This document shows positions 1-10,712 of a stretch of DNA of 64,000 nt, one piece after another (position 1 is the first letter of the stretch; the number at the start of each line of letters is the position of its first letter). This DNA is from Mauremys mutica (lineage: Eukaryota > Chordata > Testudines > Geoemydidae). Below the pieces are notes generated by a model, which saw nothing but the letters and a program-made list of their open reading frames with translations, searched no databases and was not told the DNA's origin. Made by a program: the position numbers and the translations under genes. The stretch is taken from NCBI RefSeq assembly GCF_020497125.1, contig NC_059084.1:39006399-39070398 (forward strand), given 5' to 3'.

Positions 1-630
1 CACATGCACTTGGTTCGCTCTCCTACCCCCTGCACACACACACTAAGCAGGCCTCATTTCCTATAGCAAGGACACATACTTCCCCATTTCCCCTTGTGTT
101 CTGGGTGTACCATTAAACAGCCATTTTTTAATATTACAAGTGACTCGTGCAGGTCACATAAAATGCTGTGTGTGTTCCCCCTGCAGGATTGGACCCAGCA
201 CCCCCTGGATGGGGAAGGCCTCATACCCCATTGACCAATGCCTGACAGGGGCCAGAGCAAAACCCTCCGCCACTTCCCCAACAGCATCTCCTCAGAGCTT
301 CCTTCATTTCTTTGTTTCTCAGGCTGTAGATCAGCAGGTTGAGCCTGCTGCTCCCCGAGGCTGCCGGGTTGACATAGATGGAGCTGTAGAATAGGACCAT
401 GATCACCAGCTGCATATGGAGAAGCCCTTGTGCTGCTCAGTCCCTGAGGGCAGCACTGCCCTTTCAACTAGCCCATAGGAAGCCAGGATGACGACGATGG
501 TGGTGAAGATGATGGGGGTGCTCAGGGCACAGCAGGCCTGTTCAGTCCAAGAAGTTGTCTCGCAAGAAGCAGCCACCTATGGGGCCAGGTCACCCAAACA
601 AAATGATCCAGGGTGTTGGGGCCTGTGAGG

Positions 631-1578
631 GGGTGTGCATACTCCACACTAGGCAGGAAAGGGTTAATCCCACACTATTGGTGGAGGAAGTCCTGCCCCT
701 CAGACCATGCTGGGCATGCTCCAAGTGCCATGCTAGTATAAAGGAGAGCAGCCTAGCTCAGTCTGGGCTGACTGCCAAGGAGGAAGGATGCTTGGTGTAG
801 GTTCGAGCCCGAGATCCAGACCGGAGACCTGTTGCCCATAGCAGACCAGCTGGAGTCAGAGTCCGAGGGAGTACTTGCACCAAGCAGCCCGGAGACTCTA
901 ACATCATATGAGCTGAAGCTTCAGGAAGCCCAGTAGGAAGTGACCCAGGGAGAGGGGGTGTGTAGTATCTCCTACCTGTGTAAGGTCAGCATGTTGTGGT
1001 TGGATTCTTCACTGACCCAGTGGCAGACCATTCCACCACTGTTATGGCCCTAGGTCAGAACCCAGTGGAGTTGGATTGACCCAGGTCCCCCTACCCCAGC
1101 TGCCCCCTTTTGGTGACGGCCCCCACGTTTGGCCATTAGGACATGCTGCCCTGCATTCGAGGGCAGCTATATTTACTCCAGCCATTAGGCCACTCTGCCT
1201 TACACTCAAGGGCCACTTTATTGACTCTGGTCACTAGGCCACATAGCCCTGCACCCAAGTGCAGCTGTATTGACTCTGGCCACTAGGTCATGCTGCCCTG
1301 TGCTTGAGGGACACTATATTGACTCTGGCGGCTAGGTCACGCTGCTCTGCACTCAAAGACCGCTATATTGACTCCGGCCACTAGGCCACACCATCCTGTG
1401 CTCGTGGGCAGTCATATTGTCTCGTGCCATTAGGCAACACAGCCCACAACCCAAGGACTGCCGCTTTGATTCTGGCCATTGGGCCACACTTTTGAGAGGT
1501 CCAGGACAGTCTGGCAGACTGTAACCGCGGTATCAGTGCACCGACGATCCACTCTGAAGTGGGACAGGGTGTGCATAC
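631..1578. mobile_element. Insertion in the OR pseudogene with 12-bp target duplication and internal tandem repeats
   Basis: The 12-mer GGGTGTGCATAC occurs at 631-642 and again at 1567-1578. The OR reading resumes on either side, so the 924 bp between them look like an insertion with a target-site duplication. Inside are a TATA-like GTATAAAGG near 736, a tRNA A-box-like TAGCTCAGTCTGGG at 754-767, a B-box-like GGTTCGAGCCC at 800-810, and then a 49-bp tandem array. No protein-coding frame was recognised. The 12-bp duplication fits LINE-mobilised DNA better than an LTR element. The boxes could mark a tRNA-derived SINE head or be chance; the family is unknown to me. Confidence 0.6.
1131..1490. 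repeat. 49-bp tandem repeat (minisatellite), about 7 copies
   Basis: A unit of about 49 bp recurs roughly seven times, with phrases such as GCCACTAGGCCACACTGCCC and CTCAAGGGCAGCTATATT changing slightly from copy to copy. It lies entirely inside the insertion that splits the OR pseudogene. Copies differ by several substitutions each, so the array is not freshly amplified. Confidence 0.8.
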
Positions 1579-2098
1579 ACCACCACAGGGCCACAGAAGG
1601 AGAGCTGGGAGATGAGGACCATGGGCATCATGAACCACAGGAATCTGGAGAGCCAGCGGGAGACCATTAAGGCCCAGCAGAGCTGGTGGGACATGAATAC
1701 AGGGCAGTAAAAGGGACAGCAGATGGCCAGGAACCTATCCAAGGCCATGTTCGAGAGGAAGAAGCACTCAGTGACCCTGCGGAAAGGAAGTAGAACTGCA
1801 TGAAGCAGGCATGGAAGGAGATGGGGATAGTGTGGGACACCAGGTCAGACAGCATCTGTGGCATTGTGGTTATGATATAGCAGATCTCCAGCCAGGAGAA
1901 TTTCCCCAGAAGGATGAATATGGGCAAGCATTGGAGGCAGGATCCTGCAGGATAGCCCATACAATGCACAGGTTGCCTGCCAGTGTCCCAGCGTAGGTGG
2001 AGAAGAGCACAGAGGAGAGTGCAGCTCTGCTGGCCTAGGGAGTGGAAACCCAGCAGGATGCCCTTGTTCACTGGGTTGTTGTCATTCGCTGGATTCAT

Positions 2099-2720
2099 CA
2101 GAGGACCCTGGAGCTGAAAGGAAATGATCAACAGGACTCCAATGTTCTATCCAGAGCACTGGGAGTGGAGAGGGGTCTAGTGTTTACAGCCATAGGGAAT
2201 AGCAGACTCACAACCACACACACACACATTGTCTCTCTCTCATACATAACACATTTCAAACTCCACCTGGGACCTGATACTCAAGCTGGGTTACTTCTTC
2301 CTTTGGAAACTCTCAGTGTTGGATAAAGATGGATGAGGGTGAAAACTGGAAACTGGAAAAACTCTCCAAGGATTGAGGGTGAAGGGCCTCACTACTGGAG
2401 TCTGGACAGAGTGAGGCCACTTGTACAGTTTTACACCAGACTACTTTTTTTGGCTGCTTTCTCCCCCATCCAGCTGGGGCGGGGCAGTACACTGTTGCAA
2501 ATGACATCACCCATGCAGCATGAAAAGGTCACTCTGGGAAGAGCAGCCCCACACCATTCCCAGAAGTGCTGGAATGTCCAATATTCCAAGGACGTGTGCA
2601 TGGCCACTCCAGTCCCTCACTAAAGGCTCTTAAGCAAACTAAGCAACCATGGGATGAGAGGGAAGGTCCCCTCATGGATAAGTACCTGGTTGAAAGATAG
2701 GAAATAAAGAATTTGAATGA
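2099..2720. other. Unassigned stretch upstream of the OR pseudogene
   Basis: No gene or recognisable element was found here. There is a short (CA)n run near 2215-2228. Weak open frames have no family resemblance. Confidence 0.5.
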
Positions 2721-4066
2721 ATGATCAGTTTTCTCAATGGAGAGAGGTAATTAGTGGATCCAGTGCTATACCCCATATTCATAAATGATCTGGAAAGGAG
2801 GGTGAAAAATGAATTGGCAAGATTTGCAGACAATACAAAATTACTCAAGATAGTTAAATCCAAATCTGATGGTGGAGAGTTACAAAAGAATCTCACTAAA
2901 CTGGGTGACTGGGATTGAAATCCAGTGCTGGTAATTGCATAGTAATGCACATTCAGAAACATAATCCCAAATTATGGGATCTAAATAATCTATTACCACT
3001 CAAGGAAAAGATCATCATGGATAGCTCTCTGAAAACTTCTGCTCAATGTGCAGTGGCAGTCGAAAAAGCTAATGGATTATTAGGAACCATTAGGAAAGGG
3101 ATAGATATGTAAACAGAAAAATATCATAATGCAACCATAGAAATCCATGGTGCATCCACACCTTGAATACTGTGTGCAGTTCTGGTCACATCATCTCAAA
3201 ATAAGATATGTTAGAATTGGACAAAGTGAGGAGAATAGCAATGAAATTATTAAGGGGATGGAAAAAGACAAGGACTGTTCTTCTTAGGCCTGGTCTACAC
3301 TGGGGGCGGGGTCGAACTAAGGTACGCACTCGAACTACCTTAGTTTGAACTACTCACCCATCCAGACGCCGCGGGATCGAAGTCCGAGGGTCCCCCGTCA
3401 ACTCCGCGCCCGGCGTTCGCGGTGGTGGAGTTCCGGAGTCGATGGGAGCGCGTTCGGAGTTCGATATATCATGTCTAGATGAGAGACGATATATCAAACT
3501 CCGAGAAGTCCAACGCTACCCGCCGACCCGGGCGGGTAGTATAGACGTAGCCTTAGAAAAGAGATGACAAAGGGGGATATGATAGAGGTCTATAAAATCA
3601 TGAATGTTGTGAGAAAAGTGAATAAGGTAGTGTTATTTACCCCTTCTCATAAAACAATAACCAAGGGTCAAACAAATTAAAAGACAGGAGATTTAAAACA
3701 ATCGTAAGAAAGTACTTCTTCACGCAACTCACAGTCAATCTCTCCAACTCATTGCCAGGGGATGTTATGAAGGCCAAAAGTATAACCAAGTTCAGAAAAA
3801 GAATTATATACGTTCATGGAGGATAGGTCCACCAATGGCTATGAGCCAAAAGGGTCAGGGATGAAACACCATACCCTGGGTCTCCTAAACCTATAAATCC
3901 CTGAGCTGGGACTCAGCAATAGGGGATGGATCACTCAATAATTGCCCTGTTCTGTTCATTTCCTCTGAAGCTTCTGGTACTGGCTACTGTCAGAAGATTG
4001 GATACTGGGCTAGATGCACCATTGGCCTAACCCAGTATGGCCATTCTTATATTATGTTCTTATGTT
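2721..4066 (+). mobile_element. CR1-type LINE fragment, 3' half, with a nested MITE
   Basis: Plus-strand remains of CR1 reverse transcriptase and 3' UTR. Near 2780-2900 there is a decayed form of the CR1 segment reading NDLE..ADDTK..GG. The fragment ends near 4010-4066 with a typical CR1 3' end (TGGGCTAGATGCACCATTGG, then CCAGTATGGCCATTCTTAT). The frame is broken by many stops. The element is 5' truncated, as is usual for CR1, and is interrupted by the 266-bp MITE at 3287-3552. Confidence 0.8.
3287..3552. mobile_element. PIF/Harbinger-like MITE nested in CR1
   Basis: A 266-bp non-coding element that begins GGCCTGGTCTACAC and ends GTATAGACGTAGCC, so the ends are imperfect inverted repeats. 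The trinucleotide TTA flanks both sides (3284-3286 and 3553-3555). A 3-bp TWA duplication is the hallmark of PIF/Harbinger transposons. The interior contains palindromic GTTCGATATATC-type stretches. A relative lies at 46672-46939. It interrupts the CR1 copy and is therefore younger than it. Confidence 0.8.
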
Positions 4067-4470
4067 CACTCTCCTGGATTCAGACAGCTAACCCAGGTCA
4101 GCCCTTTCTTGCACAAAAAGAAGGGACGTATGTGCACCATTTTACTCAGAAGCCCAGTGTTTAAAGAAGTCACCAAGCATGTTAGAGACCCCTATTTAAA
4201 CCTTTAATCTGCCTCATTCAGAGCAACAACGTGAACCCAGGTAACCTACCTCCCACGTGACTGTCCTAACCGCTGGGTTATAGGGTATACTGAGGTGGGT
4301 TTCATTCCATCCCTCCTATTGAAGTAGCTCCACTTCTTGTAAAATATGCCAGAAGAAGAGGCAGTGCACACCTCTGCAAGCTAAGCAGAGCTTTTGAGGA
4401 GCTTAGTATTGGATAAGGCATCAAAAGTGGCAGTTAGGTTCCTAAACCTCTTTGTGGATCTAGTCCTTAG
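4067..4470. repeat. Old unassigned DNA with a tRNA-derived SINE relic
   Basis: Around 4205-4300 the minus strand reads like a worn tRNA-derived SINE head: AACCCAGCGGTTAGGACAGT (A-box region), then CCTGGGTTCACG (B-box region). The rest of the stretch shows nothing recognisable. Confidence 0.5.
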
Positions 4471-5290
4471 TCTTTTGGAAGATGTTTGACTTAGTGCTAC
4501 ACAACCTTCTAATTAAAAAAAATCACATTATAATGTCAATACAGCACATATTAAACAGATTAAGAACTGGTTAATTGATTGAGCTAAAAAAATAGAGAGA
4601 CAAAGTGGGTGAGGTGATATATTTTATTGGACCAACTTCTGTTGGTGAGAGAGACCCCAAGCCACACAGAGCTTCACACAGACCAGAAGAAGAGTTCTGT
4701 GTGACTCAAAAATTTGTCTCTCTCAGCCACTGAAGTTGGTCCAATAACACATATTACCTCACCACCTTGTTTCTCTAACATCCTGGGACTGATACAACTG
4801 CAACTACACTGCATACATTTTTTAAAAAAAATCATTAATGAGGACTAATCCTCTAGTGAGATTCTTCAGTTCCAATGACATTCAGCATTTTAATCAATGA
4901 TCTGGAAGTAAATATGTCTGCTGATATAACTTTCAGATGACACAAAGACTGGTGGAGTGGTAAATTATGATGAGGACAGGGAAATGACACAGAGTGCTCT
5001 GAATGGCTTAATAAGTAGGGCCAATTCAAATGAAATGTGCTTGAACACAGCCAAATGCAAAGGTATTCATCGAGGAACAAGCAAGGAAGGTACTTAACGG
5101 CTCTTTGATCTAGGGGAAGAAGGCAGAAGAGGAACTAGTGGCTGGAAGCTGAATCCAGACAAATTTAATGTAGAGACAAATTTTTAACATTAACCATTAC
5201 AACAAGCTACCAAGGCAAGTGGTATATTCTCCATCGCTCTATGCCTTCAATCCAGATGGGATGCCCTTCTAGAAGATACTGTGAGGTATA
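4471..5290 (+). mobile_element. Old CR1-type LINE fragment
   Basis: Plus-strand CR1 debris. At 4471-4590 and 4830-5090 the DNA resembles the RT region (INDLE-like, then a decayed ADDTK-like segment). At 5100-5290 it becomes the 3' UTR-like part that appears inverted at 15040-15345. A 184-bp TIR element (4594-4777) is nested inside. No open frame of useful length remains. Confidence 0.6.
4594..4777. mobile_element. Short TIR element (MITE) nested in CR1
   Basis: About 184 bp with long terminal inverted repeats. The left end contains GTGAGGTGATATATTTTATT then GGACCAACTTC; the right end contains the inverse (GAAGTTGGTCCAATAACACA). About 45 bp of each arm pair with several mismatches. It has no coding capacity. 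The superfamily cannot be fixed from this copy alone. Confidence 0.7.
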
Positions 5291-5299
5291 GAGCTCATT

Positions 5300-5870
5300 G
5301 AGTCTCCACCAGACCACAGTTTGGGTTGCTTCCCTTTTCTAGCACTCACCAAATTCTTCCCCTGCTTGGGGCATATCCGAGTCTCTCAAAACAAAATCAG
5401 TGCAGGGAGGATCAAAGTAAATAAAGGAAAAAAGGGGGCTTAGTCTCTTGGTCACTCCTTTGGGGCCCAGTTTGTCTGTAGGATTTTTCATGTCCTGCTA
5501 AGGATTAGAGTCCATCCTTAGACCCCCACCCAGCTTTTCTGTAACCTTCATTCTGTATCAGGGCGGACAGTGTCAAGGGCAGCTGGGTCCATGACTCATT
5601 CTCACTTTGCTGATCTACCCCTATAGCCAGCTTTCTCCCAGCTATCTTCTGCTAGTTGCCATTTCTTCGTGTGGCAGGCTTTCCCTTTTTGAATCCAGTC
5701 CTCCACACCCATCTAGCCCACTGGACCCCACTCTCCTCCCAGATTTGGGGATATAGCTTAGGAATCTGGACCGATAGACTTCTCTTGTTATAACTCACTA
5801 GACCCACTCCCCACCTGAAGCCACAGGAAAGAAGCAGGAGCCTTCCTACTAATCACTACACAAGTCTACC
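5300..5870. repeat. Inverted paralogous block, arm 1 (partner 14480-15000)
   Basis: This non-coding block reads, in reverse complement, like 14480-15000. Shared phrases include GAGTTATAACAAGAGAAGTC, GATACAGAATGAAGGTTACA and GGATGGACTCTAATCCTTAG. Identity is roughly 85-90% by eye. Together with the adjoining CR1 (5100-5290 against 15040-15345) it makes an inverted repeat of about 0.8 kb with arms some 9 kb apart. The OR4-like pseudogene lies next to this arm. Confidence 0.8.
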
Positions 5871-5909
5871 AAAGTTTTGATTTCCTCTCTGAGAGCAGGA
5901 TCCTTCCTA

Positions 5910-6482
5910 TTAACCTCCTGACGGGCTTTTCATCTCAGTGTTCTTCAGGGTGTGGATCTTCAGGTTCAGCATTGGAATAATCACTATACAGCATAGACAC
6001 TGCCTTGTCCACCATGAACTTCTGGAAAGGTCAGTCATAGATAAAGATCCAGGGCCAAAATGCAATCTCAGCACTGTGATCTGGGTGGCAGAGGTGGTCA
6101 GGGCTTTGTGCTTCCCTTCCATGACCTGTGCCCTTATCTGGACCAAGATGACGGTATAGGATATGAGTAATGCAATGAAGACTCCTGTGGTGACCAGCCC
6201 ACTGCTGGAGGCCAGCAGCACCTCCATCATGTATGTGTCAGTGCAGGCCAGTTTGATGACCAGGGGGATGTCAAAAAAGAAACTGTGTAACATATTGGGT
6301 CCACAGAAGGGGAGCTGGAGGAGCAGTGCAACCTGGAGAATGGAATAGTCAAAGACACCCGTAAGCCATGGTGGAGCCCTCAGCAAAACTAGCAGCGTGA
6401 ACCAAAGGCCATGAACCAGAGTAGGCCTGGACTTGGCAAAGTAGTAGCACACACTGGGTGTCATCAAACCAAGTAAGCACAT
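5910..6482 (-). pseudogene. Olfactory receptor pseudogene (OR4-like), C-terminal half only
   Basis: Remnant of an OR4-like odorant receptor. The minus strand reads LLLQLPFCGPNMLHSFFFD, then IPLVIKLACTDTYMMEVLL, LLISYTVILVQIRAQV, the TM6 start KALTTSATQITV and the TM7-like IIPMLNLKIHTLKNTEM. This matches the intact OR4-like genes at 17926 and 61249 from TM4-TM5 to the C-terminus. TM1-TM3 and the DRY motif are absent. The TM6-extracellular loop 3 part is scrambled by a frameshift, the KAFSTC-type motif is altered, and the TM4 region carries extra residues. A solo LTR begins at 6654, just beyond the broken 5' side. It is non-functional. Confidence 0.85.
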
Positions 6483-6653
6483 TCCTGACCAGAGAGGATG
6501 GTACCAAAATACCCATATCTCTCAGGTAACTAATAAATGCATTCCTAAGAGATGGCACAGGAACACATGGGCACCTCAAATGATAAGAAGGGGATAACAG
6601 GATAATGGATAAGGATATCTTATTCAAACTGGCACATACGCCAATGAGGATGG

Positions 6654-7378
6654 TGTCAAGGTGTCACCCCCACTCTGAACTTTAGGGTACAGCTGTGGGG
6701 ACCTGCATGAGATAACCCTAAGCTTATTTACCAGCTTAGATCTAATAGCTGCCACCACCAAATAGTTTAAACAAACGTTTATGGGAGAGTCATTTGGATA
6801 CTCTGTCTTCCCCCCAAATATTTCTCCAGTTTTTATCCCCCTTTTCCTGGCAGGATTGAGAATGATTCACCTCCCACCAATTCCTGCTGAGCCCAGATCC
6901 AAAAAAACCCTTGGATCTTAAAAAAAGGAAAAATCAATCTGGCTTTTAAAAGAAGATTTTAATTAAAGAAAAAGGGTGAAAGGAATACCTCTGTGAGAAT
7001 AGCATGCAAGCTACTCTCACAGACAACAGATTCAAAATACAGAGGATGTCCCTCTTGGCAAAACCTTAATTACACAAAGAAACCCAATTTGATTCTTCCT
7101 CTATGCAAAACAAAGTCACAAAAGAAAATAAACATAATCTAATACATTCCTTCTCTAAACACTTACTACTTTTAAGAAATGTTAGATGGCTGATTCCTGG
7201 ATCCTGTACTCCGGCACAAACTTTTATGAACAGACCAAAGACTGATTTCCCTCCTCCCTCTTTGAAAACATCTTGTTCCCCCATTGGTTCCTCTGATCAC
7301 ATGTCAGCTAGGCTATGTGAACTTCTTAACCCTTTACAGGTAAAAGAGAAATTAACCCTTAACTGTCTGTTTATGACA
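6654..7378. mobile_element. Solo LTR, family 1, with 5-bp target duplication
   Basis: A 725-bp element starting TGTCAAGG and ending TTATGACA (TG...CA with short inverted ends). It is flanked by GATGG on both sides (6649-6653 and 7379-7383), a 5-bp duplication typical of LTR elements. Shared phrases (ACTCTGAACTTTAGGG, CCCTTGGATCTTAAAA, TTAACCCTTTACA) make it a relative of the split copy at 9010-14432. It has no internal coding region, so it is a solo LTR left by recombination. Confidence 0.82.
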
Positions 7379-7424
7379 GATGGTAAATAACAACATCTGG
7401 AGTATGATACATAGCTTGTTTGTA

Positions 7425-7586
7425 TCAAGGAGGGAGGTTGTGGAATCTCCGTCATTGGAGGTTTTTAAGAGTAGGTTAGACAAACACCTATCAGCGATGG
7501 CCTAGATAATACTTAGTCCTGCCATGAATGCAGGGGACTGGACTAGATGACCTCCTGAGGTCCCTTCCAGTCCTATGATTCTATGT
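7425..7586 (+). mobile_element. CR1 LINE 3' end
   Basis: The end of the CR1 coding region and 3' UTR: GTGGAATCTCCGTCATTGG, then GACTAGATGACCTCCTGAGG and TCCTATGATTCTATG. It is a 5'-truncated copy of about 160 bp, typical of CR1 retrotransposition. Confidence 0.85.
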
Positions 7587-7589
7587 ATA

Positions 7590-9009
7590 AAAAGAGAAGT
7601 CATAGGAGGGGCATCTTTGGGCAGGTGCAAGGGAACACGATTCTGGTGTCCTGATTGTACCAGTACCATTCTCATGGGCATACATGTGTTAAGTGTATCT
7701 ATAAGGCCCTCATACTGTGCTTTGTCAACAATAAATCTGGAAAAGTGCCCTCCCCATTGTACAGAGCCTGTGGTCTTTGTTTATGAATAACAGGGAGGTC
7801 TGCTGAATCAGTACGCTTCACTCTCTGTGCAGCTAACACCAGAGCTCCAAGAACAGTAGCACCGGCAGCACTGCCAATTTAGCAGCCTTAAAAAAGCTCA
7901 GTGAATTCAAGGCGCAAGTCTCTCTCACCACATGTCCTGGCAGCCTTACTGGCTGAATCTCTCCACCAGTCCCAATCTGTTTCCTTTGTTCTTCATGTGT
8001 TCTGGCTGACATGAGTAGAGATGAAGGGAGAGAAGATTTGGGGCATCTGTTCCCCATTTTTGTATTTTTTCCTCCTCTTTGAGAATCATCTCTGGTGGGG
8101 GTTCAGGAGACAGAAGGTCTGTGGGACGGGAACTTGCTCCTCCTTCTTTGCCGATATGTAAATTCCTCACTCACATCCTCTTTCCTGCCAAAGAATGGCT
8201 GCATAACCACCTGATAGTTCATTTGATTTCATTGACACCTGGCTGAGGCATCAGTTTGCCTTTTGTCTTTGAGGGACTGGTTTGTGCCTGCTTGGAATAT
8301 GCCTCAATAATGTAATACAGTAGAATCTTATAACTTTACCTACAATGTTGCCACACATATTTTACCATGAAAATAATGATCAGCACATTATGAGTTTTCA
8401 AAAGATACCTCACAAGGTGTACTTTGTACAAAATCCATTATAGTTTTGTAAAAAGGGTGAACATAGGGATACAGACTGTCACACTAGGCTGAAAGAGGAA
8501 TTAGCCCCAGAAGTCATTTCATTATATCATTTCTGACCCTTCCACTAACACTGGTATTAGGATGAAAAATCCCCTGGAATCAACCAGAGTTTCACTAGAC
8601 ATGGCCAAAAAAGATGCTACACTGAGAACTTGGGCATTATGCACATGTCATTTTGATTCCAAGTGGGATTATGAAAAACTTCACAGAAGTTTCAGGTTTT
8701 GCATTTAAATTTTGCAAGTGTTTTCTTTGTGTGTAGTTAACTGAGCATTGAGTTGCTGGAAAGCATCTGAGACTCAGAGAAAAGTTGGATGGTTGCTTGA
8801 CTCCTGAGAAAGAGAAAAATCCAGGAGACCTGGGTTATCCTTCTCTACCTGGGAGGGGAACATGATGAAGTGTTTTGAGAAAGAGAGTGGTAGTCAGAAC
8901 CCCTTATTTCCTTGGCTCTGAGAGGGAAGTGGGAGTGAGTGATCAGAATACTTGGGTAATGTTTTCCAAAGTGCCTAAGTCTCATTAAAAGTCAATGGGA
9001 CTTAGATCC
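7590..9009. other. No gene; LTR remnant near 8330-8492
   Basis: No coding region was recognised. 7590-7800 ends with AATAAA-containing DNA that could be an LTR fragment. About 8330-8492 (ATACCTCACAAGGTGTACTT ... GACTGTCACAC) resembles the right end of the LTR-like element at 44550-45785 and the piece at 36880-37035. Nothing else was identified. Confidence 0.45.
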
Positions 9010-9637
9010 TGTCAGGGTTCCCTCCCCACTCTGAACTTTAGGGCACAGACGTGAGGACCTTATGAAGACCCCCTAAACTTATTTCTACCAGCTTAGGTTA
9101 AAAACTTCCCAACGCACATATCCTTCCTTGGACCTTGAATTAGGTAATGCTGCCACCACCAAGTGATTTAAACAAACATTTAGGGAGCCCTATCTCCCCC
9201 AAATATCCCCCCAAACCCTTACACTCCTTTCCCTGGGAAGGCTTGAGAATAATATCCTCACCAATTGGTACAGGTAAACACAGACTCAAACCCTTGGATC
9301 TTAAAACAATGAAAAATCAATCAGGTTCTTAAAGGAAGAATTTTAATTAAAGAAAAGGTAAAGGAATCACCTCTGTGAAATCGAGATGGTAAGTACTTTA
9401 CAGAATAACAAAAGACTCAAGAACACAGAGGATCCCCCCTCTAGGCAAAACCTTAAAGTTACAAAACCAGGGATTAACCTCCCTCTTAGACAAAGGAAAT
9501 CAGAAGCCAAAATAAAAGTAAGCTAACGCATTAGTTCACTAGTACTTACTAATACTAATGGAGTTGGATTGCTTACTTTGTTGATCTGTCTCTGGCAAGC
9601 ACACAGAACAGATAGACAAAGAACAGACAAAACAAGG

Positions 9638-9826
9638 TGTTGTGTATTTGGTTGTCATGGTTTTTGTTGCTATGGCAACTGAATGAGATTATTAGGGGAT
9701 AGCCCAGCCTGTTTCGGCAGGTTGGGTGAGCTCTGTGTCTGTAAATAAAATGGTAGTTTTGTTAGCTGTCTGCTGTCTGGCATCAAGTGATTTCTTCCTA
9801 AACTGGCTGCCCCCAAGGATATAACA
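9638..9826 (+). repeat. Ty3/gypsy 5' LTR
   Basis: 189 bp from TGTTGTGTATTTGG to GGATATAACA. It carries AATAAA within GTCTGTAAATAAAATGG, a plausible polyadenylation signal. About 11 differences from the 3' LTR were counted by eye. Confidence 0.92.
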
Positions 9827-9828
9827 AG

Positions 9829-9847
9829 TGATGACGAGGGTGGGATT
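9829..9847 (+). promoter_or_regulatory. Ty3/gypsy primer-binding site (tRNA-Ser-like)
   Basis: Directly after the 5' LTR, TGATGACGAGGGTGGGATT resembles the complement of a serine tRNA 3' end (acceptor GACGAGG), with a few mismatches. This is where minus-strand DNA synthesis would be primed. Confidence 0.6.
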
Positions 9848-9950
9848 CCGGTGCTGCTCCAGTAAGAGAAGGAAGTAGAAGTCAAGGTAAAGAACAAACA
9901 AACAAAAAACCTGCTTGTTTCCATTGACTGTGAAAGTGAAACTAAAAATC

Positions 9951-10712
9951 ATGGCTACTCTGACCAGGCCACTGGAACCTTTTGATGAGAATATAGAGCA
10001 GTAGCATGTGTATACTGAGCGTTTTGAGCTTTTTGTTATTGCAAATGACATTAAAGAAGTGAAGAAGGTGCCAATATTATTAAGTGTTGTAGGGGCTAAA
10101 ATCTACTCCCTGCTACGCAGCTTACAACACCCTGTTAAGCCTGAGACTAAATCTTACAGTGACATTGTGGAAATCCTGGGGTCCCATTTTTCCCCCAAAC
10201 CACTGGTAATTGCTGAAAAATATAGGTTCCACAAAAGAGACGAAAAGGAAGATGAAACAGTTGTACAATTTGTAGCAATTTTAAAAAAAGCTAGCAGAAA
10301 ACTGTGAATTTAAAGAGATGTTAAAATGATGCCCTGCGTGACAGGTTAGTGTGTGGCCTCTACAGTGAAGCTATAAGGAAGTGCCTACTGATACAGGCTG
10401 AGCTTACATTACAGAAGGCTGTTGATACTGCTGTTTCCATTGAACTGGCTACAAGGGAGGCACAATACATCGGTGCATCCCCTAGGGTGCAAAAAGTATC
10501 ACAAGAACCGACCCACAAAACTGTGTAGAGTCAAGAATGTTACCGCTGTGGTAAGCCGGGTCACCAGGCATCAGAATGCTGGTGTAAAGACCTGGTGTGT
10601 CGACACTGTGGCAAAAAGGGACACATTGAGTGTGCCTGTAAACAAAAGAAAAAGAGGCCTGTGGTCTGGCCGACAAAAAGAGGAACCCTACCCTAGAGCA
10701 GACCCAGGATGA
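9951..10712 (+). pseudogene. Ty3/gypsy gag, broken
   Basis: Structural protein that packages the element's RNA. It opens at ATG 9951 (MATLTRPLEPFDENIEQ), then meets a TAG at 10002-10004. It continues in frame to 10307 with a capsid-like stretch (LRSLQHPVKPETKSYSDIV, FHKRDEKEDETVVQF). A frameshift near 10290 moves the reading to another frame, where two CCHC zinc knuckles lie at 10538-10579 (CYRCGKPGHQASEC) and 10598-10639 (CRHCGKKGHIECAC). The knuckles bind the RNA genome. Besides the nonsense codon and frameshift, a further stop precedes the knuckles. No functional Gag can be made. Confidence 0.85.

Larger units (their letters stand above)
221..2098 (-). pseudogene. Olfactory receptor pseudogene (OR6/OR11-like), split by an insertion
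   Basis: Odorant GPCR remnant. Reading the minus strand, a start codon lies at 2098. Further on are the TM2 stretch GKFSWLEICYIITTMPQML, the TM3 end MALDRFLAICCPF, the LSFCGP motif, the fragment GPNTLDHFV, a TM5-like stretch ALSTPIIFTTIVVILASYG and the TM7 tail LIYSLRNKEMKEALRR. These need several frames, so at least three frameshifts are present, and part of TM3 is missing near 1770. A 924-bp insertion (about 643-1566) splits the FCGP region just before TM5. The total span is about 1.9 kb against about 0.94 kb for an intact OR. The LEICY-type TM2 suggests the OR6/OR11 neighbourhood; the exact family is uncertain. It cannot encode a working receptor. Confidence 0.88.

Noticed and set aside
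1131..1490. CRISPR-like array of regular repeats
   Set aside because: Units are contiguous with no unique spacers, in a vertebrate OR locus; this is an ordinary minisatellite.
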